NCBI RefSeq assembly: GCF_014646355.1
Contig: NZ_BMNH01000008.1
Location: 173,280 to 237,279, forward strand
Direction of reading: 5' to 3'
Source of the DNA: Nonomuraea cavernae
Lineage (GTDB): Bacteria; Actinomycetota; Actinomycetes; Streptosporangiales; Streptosporangiaceae
Length of the DNA: 64,000 nucleotides
In this document: piece by piece, positions 23,283 through 31,286 of the stretch
Layout of the letters: every line of letters begins with the position of its first letter
Position numbering within the stretch: position 1 is the stretch's first letter
Notes under the pieces: generated by a model
Told to the model about the DNA's origin: nothing
The model's input: only the letters and a program-made list of their open reading frames with translations
The model's database searches: none
Position numbers and translations under genes: made by a program

Positions 23283-24932
23283 ATGAGACGAATCCTCCCG
23301 GCTGTGGCCATCGCCGCATGCCTGCTCACGGGACCGGCGACGGCGGCGACGACCGCCTCGCCCGCCTCGGCCACCGCGTCCGCCCCCACCTCCGCGTCCG
23401 CCCCCACCTCCGCGTCCGCCCCCACCTCCGCCGCTGTGCCCGCCTCCGCCGCCTCGTCTGCCTTCGCCCCCGCGCCCCCCGCTGTGGCCACCTCTGGCGT
23501 GACCAGCGCCGCCGACGCACCCGCTTCTGAGGCCGTTCCGCCCGATCTCACGGCGACCGAGGTGAGTTTCCGCGGTGGCGGCGGCCTCGTTCTGCATGGC
23601 ACGGTCCTCTCACCCGTCACGGAGGGCGGTGCGGGAGGCGTGCAGGAGGACGCCGCGAGGACCGCCACGGGCATGGCGGCGGCGAAGACCGGTGCCCGGC
23701 CGGGCCTCGTCCTGGTGCACGGGTCCGGCACGGGCACCCCGCGCGGCAAACTGATGACCGAGGCCGTCGAGTTCGCGCGCAGGGGCCTTTCGGTGCTCGT
23801 CTACGACAAGCGCTCCGAGGGCTACTCGCTCACGGGGCGGTCCTACTCGACCCTCGCCGACGACGCGCTCGGCGCCGTGGCCACGCTGCGCTCCCAGCCG
23901 GGCGTCGACCCGGCGAAGGTCGGCATCTGGGGGTTCAGCGAGGGCGGCTGGGTGGCCCCGATCGCGGCCTCCCGATCGGCGGACATCGCGTTCGTCGTGC
24001 TCGTCGGCGCCAACAGTCAGTCGCCGCTGCGCCAGCAGACCTGGGCCGTGGCGGCCGGGCTGCGCAAGGCCGGAGTGTCGGGGCCACTCGTCGACCGGGC
24101 CGAGCGCAACCTCTACCGGGTGATCGCAGACGGCGGCCTGTTCCCCGAGCCCTACTACGACCCGGAGCCGACCATCGCCGCACTGGGCCGGCCGGTGCTC
24201 GCCATCTGGGGAGTCCACGACCTGCTCACCCCGCCGAAGGAGAGCCCGCCGGGGTTCGTCTCGGCCCTGGAGGAGAGCGGTAACCGGCACTACACGATCC
24301 GCTTCTTCGCCGGCGCCGACCACGCCGCTCACCTGACCCCCGACGGTGGCGTCACCCGGCTGCCCGAGCTGGCTCCCGGCTACGCCGACCTGGTGGGCGG
24401 CTGGATCGGCGAGGTCACGGCCGGACGGCCCCCGGTGGCTCAGACGTCCGGCCCCGCTCCCGTGCAGGACTCCCTGACCGTCGCCGTCGATCCGCCGGCC
24501 TGGTGGGAGTCGGCGCCGACGCAGGTCGTGGCGCTGGTGCTGTTCGTCGTGGGTTTCGCGGCCTACCCGGTGGTCGCGCTGGTGCGCCGGCTGCGCGGCC
24601 GCTCGCTCGCGCCGGTGACGAGAGCCGCGCGGCTGGTCAGCGCCGGCGGCCTGACGGTGGTGCTCGGCGCGTTCTGCTACCTGTTCTACCTGGTGATGAC
24701 CGGTGGCAAGCTGGCCGCTCCCGGGCCCGTGCTGGCCGGTCGCCCGCTCGTCTGGCTGGCCCTGCAGGCCCTCTCCGTGGTCTGCGTGGTCGCCGCCGTG
24801 CTCACGGTACGGGCCTGGCGCCGCGCCCGTGGCTCCGTGCCGCGCGGGGAGAGGGTGCGCCTCGGGCTGCTGCTCACCGGTGGGCTGGCGTTCGTACCCT
24901 GGGCCCTCTACTGGGGCCTGCTGCTCCCTTGA
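23283..24932 (+). CDS. Secreted/membrane-anchored alpha/beta hydrolase with C-terminal membrane domain
   Basis: 549 residues. A signal peptide (MRRILPAVAIAACLLTGPATA) leads into an Ala/Ser/Pro-rich linker that includes three copies of SAPTSA. An alpha/beta hydrolase domain spans about residues 85-385: oxyanion region LVHGSGTGTPRG, nucleophile elbow GFSEGG, acidic residue in WGVHD and His in GADHAAH. Three or four membrane segments follow to the C terminus. The catalytic domain should therefore face outside while the tail anchors it. The substrate is unknown; the family contains esterases and peptidase-like acyl hydrolases. Control by the divergent ArsR-like regulator is likely. Confidence 0.87.
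   Translation: MRRILPAVAIAACLLTGPATAATTASPASATASAPTSASAPTSASAPTSAAVPASAASSAFAPAPPAVATSGVTSAADAPASEAVPPDLTATEVSFRGGGGLVLHGTVLSPVTEGGAGGVQEDAARTATGMAAAKTGARPGLVLVHGSGTGTPRGKLMTEAVEFARRGLSVLVYDKRSEGYSLTGRSYSTLADDALGAVATLRSQPGVDPAKVGIWGFSEGGWVAPIAASRSADIAFVVLVGANSQSPLRQQTWAVAAGLRKAGVSGPLVDRAERNLYRVIADGGLFPEPYYDPEPTIAALGRPVLAIWGVHDLLTPPKESPPGFVSALEESGNRHYTIRFFAGADHAAHLTPDGGVTRLPELAPGYADLVGGWIGEVTAGRPPVAQTSGPAPVQDSLTVAVDPPAWWESAPTQVVALVLFVVGFAAYPVVALVRRLRGRSLAPVTRAARLVSAGGLTVVLGAFCYLFYLVMTGGKLAAPGPVLAGRPLVWLALQALSVVCVVAAVLTVRAWRRARGSVPRGERVRLGLLLTGGLAFVPWALYWGLLLP
23376..23429. repeat. Three tandem 18-bp repeats in the hydrolase linker
   Basis: Three identical copies of GCGTCCGCCCCCACCTCC, encoding a repeated Ala-Ser-Ala-Pro-Thr-Ser linker. 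In-frame length changes here would only alter linker length. Confidence 0.9.
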
Positions 24933-24996
24933 CGGGGGCAGCGGAGAATCGTTCTCGTACGTTCCGGAAGCCTGGAGCGGTTGAAGGCGTGAGCGG

Positions 24997-25395
24997 TCAG
25001 CGGTCGAACCAGCGTCCGGTGGCCGGGACGAGCGTCAGGACGACGACGGCCGCCGGGCACACCGTGGCGCCGATCAGGCCGCCGACGCTGAGTCCGGGGT
25101 CGACCGCCTGGACCACCACCAGGCCCATCGCGATGACGATCTCCAGGGCGACGGTGGCCCAGCGGACCCGCCTCAGCCGTGAGTGCCAGCGGCCTGCCAG
25201 CCGGCCCAGCAGCACGATGAACGCGACGCCGATCGCGAAGTAGAGGATCGGGGCGAGCTCGAAGAGCCCGCCCGTGATGATGGCGAACCCGTAGAGGGAG
25301 AAGCCGACCACGGCGAAGGCCACCTGCAGCGTCATGACGAACCTGGCGCTCGTGGCGGCGAACGGCATGCGCGCCGCCTCGGTGACCTCCGTCAT
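24997..25395 (-). CDS. Small integral membrane protein of unknown function
   Basis: 132 residues with four hydrophobic segments (about residues 20-42, 46-68, 80-97 and 104-122) and basic loops between helices 2 and 3 (RWHSRLRRVRW). I do not recognise a family. It stands between the hydrolase (converging, 64 bp away) and the VOC gene (diverging). The reading frame has the coding bias expected of this genome and no better frame overlaps it. Confidence 0.7.
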   Translation of the reverse strand: MTEVTEAARMPFAATSARFVMTLQVAFAVVGFSLYGFAIITGGLFELAPILYFAIGVAFIVLLGRLAGRWHSRLRRVRWATVALEIVIAMGLVVVQAVDPGLSVGGLIGATVCPAAVVVLTLVPATGRWFDR

Positions 25396-25669
25396 GTGAT
25401 CATCATGCCCGGGATGTCATCGTGAGGAAAGTCGCATACCGGACATTTGTCGTGATCGTCGCGGTCATGTTCGCCCGCAACTGGGCCGGCCGGTCGGCGA
25501 CGATGGTGTCACAGTCGCCGGGATCGGCAACAGAAACTTCACCGTGATCGTTCCTCTCGTGAAACGGGTTCGAGGCACCGACGAACGGCCGATGGCGGGA
25601 CGGAGAAGTGGACAGCGAGCATTCTGCGCCGGATATTGGGTCAAATATCACTACTACAGAAGGATTTTC
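25396..25669. other. Intergenic stretch without recognisable gene
   Basis: 274 bp between the small membrane protein gene and the VOC gene, transcribed away from each other. Short ORFs run through it on both strands but none has a family-like product; the one starting at 25544 merely runs into the VOC gene. The sequence should contain the two promoters. AAGGA at 25660-25664 is the VOC ribosome site. Confidence 0.5.
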
Positions 25670-26089
25670 ATGGATGTACGCCTGGACCACCTCGTCTGCT
25701 GGGTATCGGACCAGCTCCGCGCGCTCGACTTCTACGAGCGGGTGATCGGGTTGCCAGGCGTGCGGGCCGACGAGTTCCGGGCCGGGAAGGCGCCGTTCCC
25801 CAGCGTACGGATCACCGACGAGACCATCCTCGACCTCATGCGCCAGGGCGCCGCGGGACAGGTCGACGAGGGCACCGGCGTCAAGGGCAGCGCGGGCCAC
25901 CCGGTCAACCACTTCTGCCTGGCGGTCGGCCAGGCCGACTTCGAAGCCCTCAGGGCCCGGCTGGAGCGTCACGGCGTGCCCGTCACGGGCACCGGCGCCG
26001 GCTCGTTCGGCGCCCAGGGCATCTCTCCAGAGGTGATCTACTTCCCCGACCCCGACGACAACGTGATCGAGGTCCGCTACTACGCCTGA
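25670..26089 (+). CDS. VOC family protein (glyoxalase/dioxygenase fold)
   Basis: 139 residues, one pair of beta-alpha-beta-beta-beta modules. It begins VRLDHLVCWVSDQLRALDFYERVIGLPG, and NHFCLAVGQADFEALRARLERHGVPV opens the second module. It ends YFPDPDDNVIEVRYYA, where the last Glu is the usual metal ligand; His in LDHL and His in NHFC complete the typical metal site. A lactoylglutathione-lyase-like, dioxygenase or drug-binding function cannot be distinguished. AAGGA is placed well before the ATG at 25670. Confidence 0.9.
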   Translation: MDVRLDHLVCWVSDQLRALDFYERVIGLPGVRADEFRAGKAPFPSVRITDETILDLMRQGAAGQVDEGTGVKGSAGHPVNHFCLAVGQADFEALRARLERHGVPVTGTGAGSFGAQGISPEVIYFPDPDDNVIEVRYYA

Positions 26090-26132
26090 TCCCCACCTGT
26101 GGATTGTCGGTGGTCTTTGCTACACAGAGCCC

Positions 26133-26489
26133 ATGGGTGTGAGCGTCGACGATTTCCTCAAGCTGCTGGACGAGTTGCCCGAGGTGCGCACGAGTCATGG
26201 CGGTGACTGGCTGAGCATCAAGGTGCGGGGCAAGGGGTTCGGCTACCTGTGGGAGCAGACCGAGACCGTCGGGCTCAAGGCGACGATCGAGGAGCAGCTC
26301 GCGCTGGTGGCCGAGCGGCCCGACGTGTTCGAGGTGCAGTTCACCGCCGGGCGGTTCGGGTGGGTGGTGGTCCGGCTCGACCGCATCGACCGCGACGAGC
26401 TGTTCGAGCTGGTCGCCGAGGCATGGTGTCTGACCGCGCCCAAGCAGTTGGTGGCCGCCTTTGAGGCAAAACACCATATAGGGGGATAA
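26133..26489 (+). CDS. MmcQ/YjbR family DNA-binding-like protein
   Basis: 118 residues, the family length. The pattern VSVDDFLKLLDELPEVRTSHGG, the central KVRGKGFGYLWEQ and the C-terminal VAEAWCLTAPKQLVAAFEA match the CyaY-like YjbR fold. In these proteins a double-wing surface is thought to bind DNA, but roles are not established. It lies in a run of small same-strand genes (VOC, YjbR, GNAT) with short gaps and could be cotranscribed with them. Confidence 0.88.
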   Translation: MGVSVDDFLKLLDELPEVRTSHGGDWLSIKVRGKGFGYLWEQTETVGLKATIEEQLALVAERPDVFEVQFTAGRFGWVVVRLDRIDRDELFELVAEAWCLTAPKQLVAAFEAKHHIGG

Positions 26490-26499
26490 TCTTCCATTA

Positions 26500-26997
26500 A
26501 TGCTGCATACGACCATCGAGTTGCGCCAGTGGCGCGACGACGACACGCCCGCCGTCCTGGCCGCCTTCCAGGAGCCCGACATGCGCGCGCAGGCGCCCTG
26601 GCCCGTCGTCACCCTGAGAGACGCGATGGGCTGGATCGCCGCCTGGTCGGGCGTGGGTCACGCGTTCGCCGTGACGCTCGACGGCCAGGTGGTCGGCAAC
26701 GTCGCGGTGACGGACATCGACGTGCACGAGACCGGCTGGGTGTCCTACTGGACGACTCCCGAGGCCAGGGGGCGCGGGGTCGCCGCCGCGGCCACGGCCC
26801 AGCTCGCGCGCTGGGCGTTCCGCGAGCGGGGCCTGTTCCGGCTGGAGCTCGGTCACCGCACCAACAACCCGGCCTCGTGCCGGGTGGCGACCAAGGCCGG
26901 GTTCCGCCCCGAGGGCATCGAGCGGGCCAAGCTCAGCCACGACGGCGTTCGCTACGACGTCGAACGCCACGCCCGCCTCGCCACCGACCGCCCCTGA
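26500..26997 (+). CDS. GNAT family N-acetyltransferase (RimJ/RimL type)
   Basis: 165 residues. The acetyl-CoA loop is TPEARGRGVAAAATAQLARWAF (motif A, Q/R-x-x-G-x-G/A), preceded by the beta strand GWVSYWT and followed by LELGHRTNNPASCRVATKAGFRPEG, the signature of RimJ/RimL-type acetyltransferases that modify protein N termini, amino acids or antibiotics. It follows the YjbR gene by 10 bp. The substrate cannot be read from the sequence. Confidence 0.92.
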   Translation: MLHTTIELRQWRDDDTPAVLAAFQEPDMRAQAPWPVVTLRDAMGWIAAWSGVGHAFAVTLDGQVVGNVAVTDIDVHETGWVSYWTTPEARGRGVAAAATAQLARWAFRERGLFRLELGHRTNNPASCRVATKAGFRPEGIERAKLSHDGVRYDVERHARLATDRP

Positions 26998-27056
26998 CCC
27001 TCTCTGCGGCCGGGCCGAGGTGGTCAGGGGGTCGCAGGCTGATCTACGCTCGGAGG

Positions 27057-27434
27057 GTGGACAGCGAGAGCCTGGCCGCGGCCGGCCTGCTGGCGGCCCT
27101 GAGCCGGGCCGCCGGCCTCCTCGCCGAGTTACAACACCCGTTCGTGCGGAGCGAGCCGTTCTCCTACTTCGTCCCCCCGGCCGGCGCCCGCACCGGCATC
27201 GCGTTCACCCTCCCCGACGGCCGCGAGCTCTGCTTCGCCGTCTCGATCGTCGTCTCCGAAGGGGCCTTCCACGTGGACGGCTCGGTCGCCGCCGAGGGTG
27301 AGGCGCTCCTCGAACTACCGCGCAAGACCACCCCGGACATCCGCGAAGGCCTGGCCGTGCTCGACGACTACACCGGCGAGCTGATGGCCCCGGCGGGGCG
27401 GCTCATCGATGAACAACTCGACAACATTGTCTGA
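27057..27434 (+). CDS. Hypothetical protein, 125 residues
   Basis: I do not recognise a family. From the GTG at 27057 the sequence begins with a helix (SLAAAGLLAALSRAAGLLAEL). An alternating beta pattern follows (GIAFTLPDGRELCFAVSIVVSEGAFHVDGSVAAEGEALLELP), then a helical tail ending EQLDNIV. No signal peptide. An adjacent CGGAGG is very close to the GTG, so the start is uncertain. The stop abuts the operator upstream of the EamA gene. The longer reading that begins at 26529 is only the shifted frame of the GNAT gene. Confidence 0.6.
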   Translation: MDSESLAAAGLLAALSRAAGLLAELQHPFVRSEPFSYFVPPAGARTGIAFTLPDGRELCFAVSIVVSEGAFHVDGSVAAEGEALLELPRKTTPDIREGLAVLDDYTGELMAPAGRLIDEQLDNIV

Positions 27435-27448
27435 TTGTCAGACAATGT
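27424..27448. promoter_or_regulatory. GntR-type operator overlapping the EamA gene start
   Basis: An 11-bp perfect inverted repeat (27424-27434 and 27438-27448) contains TTGTCAGACAA at 27435-27445, which fits the TNGTNNNACNA consensus of FadR/FCD GntR-family operators. It sits just before the EamA transporter ATG at 27453, and a GntR-family regulator is encoded directly after that transporter. Confidence 0.65.
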
Positions 27449-27452
27449 CGGA

Positions 27453-28502
27453 ATGAAGAACGGACCTCTCGCTGTCGTCGGCGCCTCCGTGCTGTGGGGG
27501 ACGGCCGGCACGGCGGGATTGCTCGTCTCCGCCGACTCGGTCGCGCTGGCCGCCGCCCGGCTGGTCATCGGCGGTTTCGCGCTCGCGTTGTTCGCCGGTC
27601 GCGGCGTCCGGCGGGCGGTGACCCCCGGCCTGCTGCTCGCCGCCGCCGCGGTCGCCGCCTACCAGCTCTGCTTCTTCGCCGCGGTCGGCCGCACCGGCGT
27701 CGCCATCGGCACGGTCGTCGCCATCGGCAGCGGGCCGGTGTTCACCGGCCTGCTCGCCTGGCTGCTGCACGGCGAGCGACCGAGCCGCCGCTGGGCGCTC
27801 GCCACCTCGGTGGCGATCTGCGGCTGCGCGGCCCTGATCGTCGGAGGCGGCGCGGAGACGGGCGGGCAACTCGTCTCAGGCGTGCTGCTGGCGTTGGCGG
27901 GCGGACTGCTCTACGCCTTCTACGCGGTCAGCGCGGCCCGTGCGATCGGGGGTGGCGCGCCCTCCAACGCGGTGATGGGCGTGCTGTTCGGTGGCGCCGC
28001 CGTGATCATGCTGCCAGTCCTGCTGATGACGGGAGTCGACTGGATGGCCGAGCCGCGCGGCCTTCTCGCCGTCCTCTACCTCGGTCTCGGCACGACCGCC
28101 CTGTCCTACTTCCTGTACGGCCGGGGCCTGCGCAGCACCCCGGTGGCCACGGCCGCCACGCTCGCGCTGGCCGAACCCGCGGTCGCCGCCCTGCTCGGCC
28201 TGGTCGTGCTGGGCGAGCGGCTGGGCCTCGTCTCGGTCACCGGGCTGGTGCTCCTGGCGATCAGCCTCGTGGCGGTCGCCGTACCGGCAAGGACCGTCAC
28301 ACCGGGAAAGGCGCCCGTAGCGGGAAAGGCGCCCGTACCAGGAAAGGCCGTAGCGGGAAAGGCCGTAGCGGGAAAGGCCGTAGCGGGAAAGGTCGTGGCG
28401 GGAAAGGCGGCTCTGGCGGCGAGTGCGCCCGCGCCGGGAGGGGGCGCCGTGCCCGGGAGGGCTGCGGTGACGGGTACGGCGGTCGTACCGGAAGACAGCT
28501 AG
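27453..28502 (+). CDS. EamA/DMT family transporter with a lysine-rich repeat tail
   Basis: 349 residues from the ATG at 27453. A TTG at 27435 lies inside the operator and is less likely to be the start. Ten hydrophobic segments form two EamA halves (LAVVGASVLWGTAGTAGLL... and GVLLALAGGLLYAFYAVSAARA...), as in drug/metabolite exporters. After the last helix the protein has a roughly 70-residue cytoplasmic tail with five- and six-residue PVAGKA/AVAGKA repeats, which EamA proteins normally lack. The gene is followed 10 bp later by a GntR regulator, suggesting regulated export of a metabolite. Confidence 0.87.
   Translation: MKNGPLAVVGASVLWGTAGTAGLLVSADSVALAAARLVIGGFALALFAGRGVRRAVTPGLLLAAAAVAAYQLCFFAAVGRTGVAIGTVVAIGSGPVFTGLLAWLLHGERPSRRWALATSVAICGCAALIVGGGAETGGQLVSGVLLALAGGLLYAFYAVSAARAIGGGAPSNAVMGVLFGGAAVIMLPVLLMTGVDWMAEPRGLLAVLYLGLGTTALSYFLYGRGLRSTPVATAATLALAEPAVAALLGLVVLGERLGLVSVTGLVLLAISLVAVAVPARTVTPGKAPVAGKAPVPGKAVAGKAVAGKAVAGKVVAGKAALAASAPAPGGGAVPGRAAVTGTAVVPEDS
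28302..28409. repeat. 15/18-bp tandem repeats encoding the VAGKA tail
   Basis: Seven imperfect copies of GCGGGAAAGGCCGTA-like units; the three central copies are identical. The units are multiples of three and keep the EamA frame open. Confidence 0.85.
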
Positions 28503-28512
28503 AGTCACGGTC

Positions 28513-29145
28513 GTGACGCTGCCCCTTCGTCCCGTCTCCGCCGTCGGCGCGCTCGCCGACGCGCTGCGCCGCAGGGTTCTGTCCGGCGAGATCGAGCCGG
28601 GCAGGCCGCTGCCCGAGCAGGAGATCGCCGCCGCCTACGGCGTGGCCAGGCCGACGGTCCGCGAGGCGCTGGCCGCGCTCGTCCACGAGGGCCTGCTGCG
28701 ACGCGAGCGCAACCGCAGCGCCTACGTCCCCGAGGTGACGCTCACCGACCTGGCGGATCTGATGTACGTGCGCCGGCCGCTGGAGGACCTGATGGCCGAG
28801 GCGGTGGCCGGCCGGCGGGTGCCCGAGGCGGAGGCGGCGCTGGCCCGGATGGACGCGCTGCCCGCCGCGGCGCCGTGGGCCGACTCGGTGGCCGAGCACA
28901 TGGCGCTGCACCAGGCGTTGATCGAGGCGGTGGGCAGCCCTCGGCTGGAGCGGCTCTACGGCGCGCTGCACGCGGAGACCCGGCTCGGCCTGGTCCGGTT
29001 GCGCGAGGTCTACGAGGACAGGGAGGTGCTCGTACGCGAGCATCGAGAGCTGCTCGACGCGATCGCCGAGGGTCCCGCCGAGGCGGCACGGGCGGCGGTC
29101 GCCGCTCACCTCGGTCACGGGTGGGGCGGAGAGCGGCACCCATAA
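28513..29145 (+). CDS. GntR family (FCD domain) transcriptional regulator
   Basis: 210 residues. The N-terminal winged helix (GALADALRRRVLSGEIEPGRPLPEQEIAAAYGVARPTVREALAALVHEGLLRRERNRSAYV) is followed by an all-helical FCD-like ligand domain with VRRPLEDLMAEAV, the His-containing MALHQALIEAVGS and HRELLDAIAEG, which usually form the metal/ligand site. It is translated from a GTG 10 bp after the EamA gene and should bind the operator at the EamA start. It would repress its own operon until a small acid or sugar-acid ligand appears; the ligand is unknown. Confidence 0.9.
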   Translation: MTLPLRPVSAVGALADALRRRVLSGEIEPGRPLPEQEIAAAYGVARPTVREALAALVHEGLLRRERNRSAYVPEVTLTDLADLMYVRRPLEDLMAEAVAGRRVPEAEAALARMDALPAAAPWADSVAEHMALHQALIEAVGSPRLERLYGALHAETRLGLVRLREVYEDREVLVREHRELLDAIAEGPAEAARAAVAAHLGHGWGGERHP

Positions 29146-29192
29146 TCGCGAACCCTTGCGGGACCACCCCAGAACTCGCAAGAATCGCGGCC

Positions 29193-29543
29193 ATGCACGG
29201 CAATCCGATGCCGGACTCCTACGTGTACGTCACGGAAGAGGGCGTCACCCGTCACTACGCGGACGGAAGCGTTGAAGCACTCGCGTGGGAGGACGTCGTC
29301 GAGGTCCGTGTGGTGACCGAGGACGGGGCGGACGTCCTCTACATCCTGCTCGACCGTGACGGCGAGGGCTGTGTGGTGCCGCGGTCGGCCACCGACGCGA
29401 CGTTCCTCGCCCGGCTGCGTTACCTGCCCGACTTCGATCTCGAACGGTTCGTTGTCGCGGCCGAATCGGCACACGACGGGGTGGTGGTCGTCTGGCGCAG
29501 CCCGGATCCGCCGTCCACACTCCCTGACCTGGAATATGACTGA
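29193..29543 (+). CDS. Hypothetical protein, 116 residues
   Basis: No family recognised. The sequence begins MHGNPMPDSYVYVTEEGVTRHYADGSVEALAWEDVVEVRVVTED and reads as a mostly beta protein resembling the small PH-like/TerD-linked hypothetical proteins that start with a treble of beta strands around a W-E-D-V motif. There is no signal peptide. The ATG at 29193 gives a compact product; the upstream part of the same frame is the shadow of the GntR gene. It is the last gene before the low-GC leader of the polysaccharide locus. Confidence 0.6.
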   Translation: MHGNPMPDSYVYVTEEGVTRHYADGSVEALAWEDVVEVRVVTEDGADVLYILLDRDGEGCVVPRSATDATFLARLRYLPDFDLERFVVAAESAHDGVVVVWRSPDPPSTLPDLEYD

Positions 29544-29834
29544 AGCAGGCGTTCGTCCGGTTCGGGCAAGCTTTTCTGCGTAATATTTATAATTTCGAGA
29601 CTTTCTGCACTGTGGCGTTCTCGCGTCCTTGGCGAGCGACCACAATGTCATCCCCGCGTCTAGAGTCTTTCTTCCGGTAAATGTGGCCGGTTGTGGACGT
29701 GCAGGTGTATTTCACCTGAATAGTGGCCATCTATAGAATGATCTCGCTGTCACGGCAGTTCGCAGTAAGGACGTCGACCGCCTACTTAGCGACGTCTGGT
29801 GCGCATGGGGTGGGGACTGGCACGGCGAGGGAGC
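29544..29834 (+). promoter_or_regulatory. AT-rich leader before the polysaccharide locus
   Basis: 291 bp with clearly lower GC than the neighbours (for example TAATATTTATAATTTCG near 29582). It holds no convincing gene. A small inverted repeat CAGGTG/CACCTG lies at 29702-29718 and TATAGAAT at 29732-29739 could be a -10 element. The region probably carries the promoter of the initiating glycosyl-phosphate transferase gene. Confidence 0.45.
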
Positions 29835-31286
29835 ATGGGGATTGTCTTCGAAGAGGCCCGTGCCGAAGCACGCCGGTTATCCGGGGTCACGGTCTGGTCT
29901 CAACGGTACGTACGCATGGTCGTGGTGGGAGACATACTCTGCGGCCTTCTGGGATTGGGAGGGGTGGTCGTCGCCCGGCAGTTGCTGGGCTATATCGCAC
30001 CGTGGGAAATAGTGCTTTCCGCCTCGATTGCAGCGGTTTGGCCGTTAGTGGTGCGATTGACCGGTGGATACGATGTTCGTTCACTGGGCGAAGGGGCGGA
30101 GGAATACCGCAGCATTCTGCGCGGGGTGGCCATGCTGGCCTCCTCGGTCGCCATCATCGCCTACGCGACGCAGACGCCCGTCGCCCGCGGCATCGTGATG
30201 ATCGGCATTCCGCTCGCCGGCCTGGCCAATCTGATCTTCAGATACGCCATGCGCAAACACCTGCACCGCCAGCGCTACGACGGCGTCTGCATGCGACGCG
30301 TGGTCGTCGTCGGTCACTGGGTGAGCGTGCTGGAACTGCACCGGTCGTTCAGCCGTAAGCCGCATCACGGAATGAAGATCGTCGCCGCCTGTGTTCCGAC
30401 GCCGAACCAGGCGACGTTGCCCAGCCAGTTCGACGGCTTCCCGGTGATGGGCGACTTCTCCAACGTGCACGAGGTCGTGCGGTCGGTCGACGCCGACACC
30501 GTCGCCGTGCTGTCGTGCCCCGAGTTCGACGGGACGGCCCTTCGCCGACTGGCCTGGCGGCTTGAGGAGGCGGGCACCGACCTCTATGTCGCCTCCGCGC
30601 TGATGGAGGTGGCCGGGCCGCGCATCAACATCCGGCCGGTGGCCGGGCTGCCGCTCCTGCACGTGGCCCATCCGGACCTCAACGGCGCGCGGCAGGCCAT
30701 CAAGGCGGTCTTCGACCGGATCGTGGCCCTCGTGAGCATGCTGACGCTGGTGCCGGTGCTGTTCGCGGTGTTCGTCGCGATCCGGTTCACCAGCCGTGGG
30801 CCCGCGCTGTTCAGGCAGACGCGGGTCGGCAAGGACGGCAGGGAGTTCGTCATCTACAAGTTCCGCACGATGGTGCAGGACGCCGAGCGCTCGCGATGCG
30901 AGTTGGCCGGCCTGGACGAGGGCAACGGCGTGCTGTTCAAAATTCGGAACGATCCAAGGATCACCAGGATCGGCGCCATGCTCCGGCGCTACTCGGTCGA
31001 CGAGTTGCCCCAGCTGCTGAACGTCCTGCGCGGCGACATGTCGCTGGTCGGGCCACGGCCGCCGCTGCCGGAGGAGGTCCAGAAGTACGGCGACGACGTG
31101 CGCAGGCGGCTGCTGGTGAAGCCGGGCATCACCGGCCTGTGGCAGGTGAGCGGCCGATCCGATCTGAGCTGGGAGGAGTCGGTGCGACTGGACCTGCGCT
31201 ACGTCGAGAACTGGTCGCTCATCCTGGATCTGCAGATCCTGTGGAAGACCTGGTCGACGGTGCTGCGCGGCACCGGCGCCTACTGA
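29835..31286 (+). CDS. Exopolysaccharide initiating polyprenyl glycosylphosphotransferase (WbaP/WcaJ type)
   Basis: 483 residues. It transfers a sugar-1-phosphate to undecaprenyl phosphate, the first step of repeat-unit synthesis on the inner membrane face. Four to five N-terminal membrane segments, a CoA-binding-like middle domain (RRVVVVGHWVSVLELHRSF) and one further membrane segment precede the catalytic domain. The catalytic domain carries RQTRVGKDGREFVIYKFRTM, DELPQLLNVLRGDMSLVGPRP and KPGITGLWQVSGRSDLSWEE. The ATG at 29835 has a GAGGGA ribosome site; the 12 extra codons upstream are unlikely. The first 300 bp are less GC-rich than the rest. The stop directly abuts the stop of the converging GT14-like gene. 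Confidence 0.92.
   Translation: MGIVFEEARAEARRLSGVTVWSQRYVRMVVVGDILCGLLGLGGVVVARQLLGYIAPWEIVLSASIAAVWPLVVRLTGGYDVRSLGEGAEEYRSILRGVAMLASSVAIIAYATQTPVARGIVMIGIPLAGLANLIFRYAMRKHLHRQRYDGVCMRRVVVVGHWVSVLELHRSFSRKPHHGMKIVAACVPTPNQATLPSQFDGFPVMGDFSNVHEVVRSVDADTVAVLSCPEFDGTALRRLAWRLEEAGTDLYVASALMEVAGPRINIRPVAGLPLLHVAHPDLNGARQAIKAVFDRIVALVSMLTLVPVLFAVFVAIRFTSRGPALFRQTRVGKDGREFVIYKFRTMVQDAERSRCELAGLDEGNGVLFKIRNDPRITRIGAMLRRYSVDELPQLLNVLRGDMSLVGPRPPLPEEVQKYGDDVRRRLLVKPGITGLWQVSGRSDLSWEESVRLDLRYVENWSLILDLQILWKTWSTVLRGTGAY

Noticed and set aside
25403..25972. Minus-strand ORF across the VOC gene start
   Set aside because: Most of it is antisense to the VOC gene; no domain, and the VOC frame has a ribosome site and a complete fold.
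26529..27434. Single 301-residue ORF linking the GNAT gene region with the next gene
   Set aside because: Its first half is the shifted frame of the acetyltransferase; only the part from about 27057 has independent coding character.
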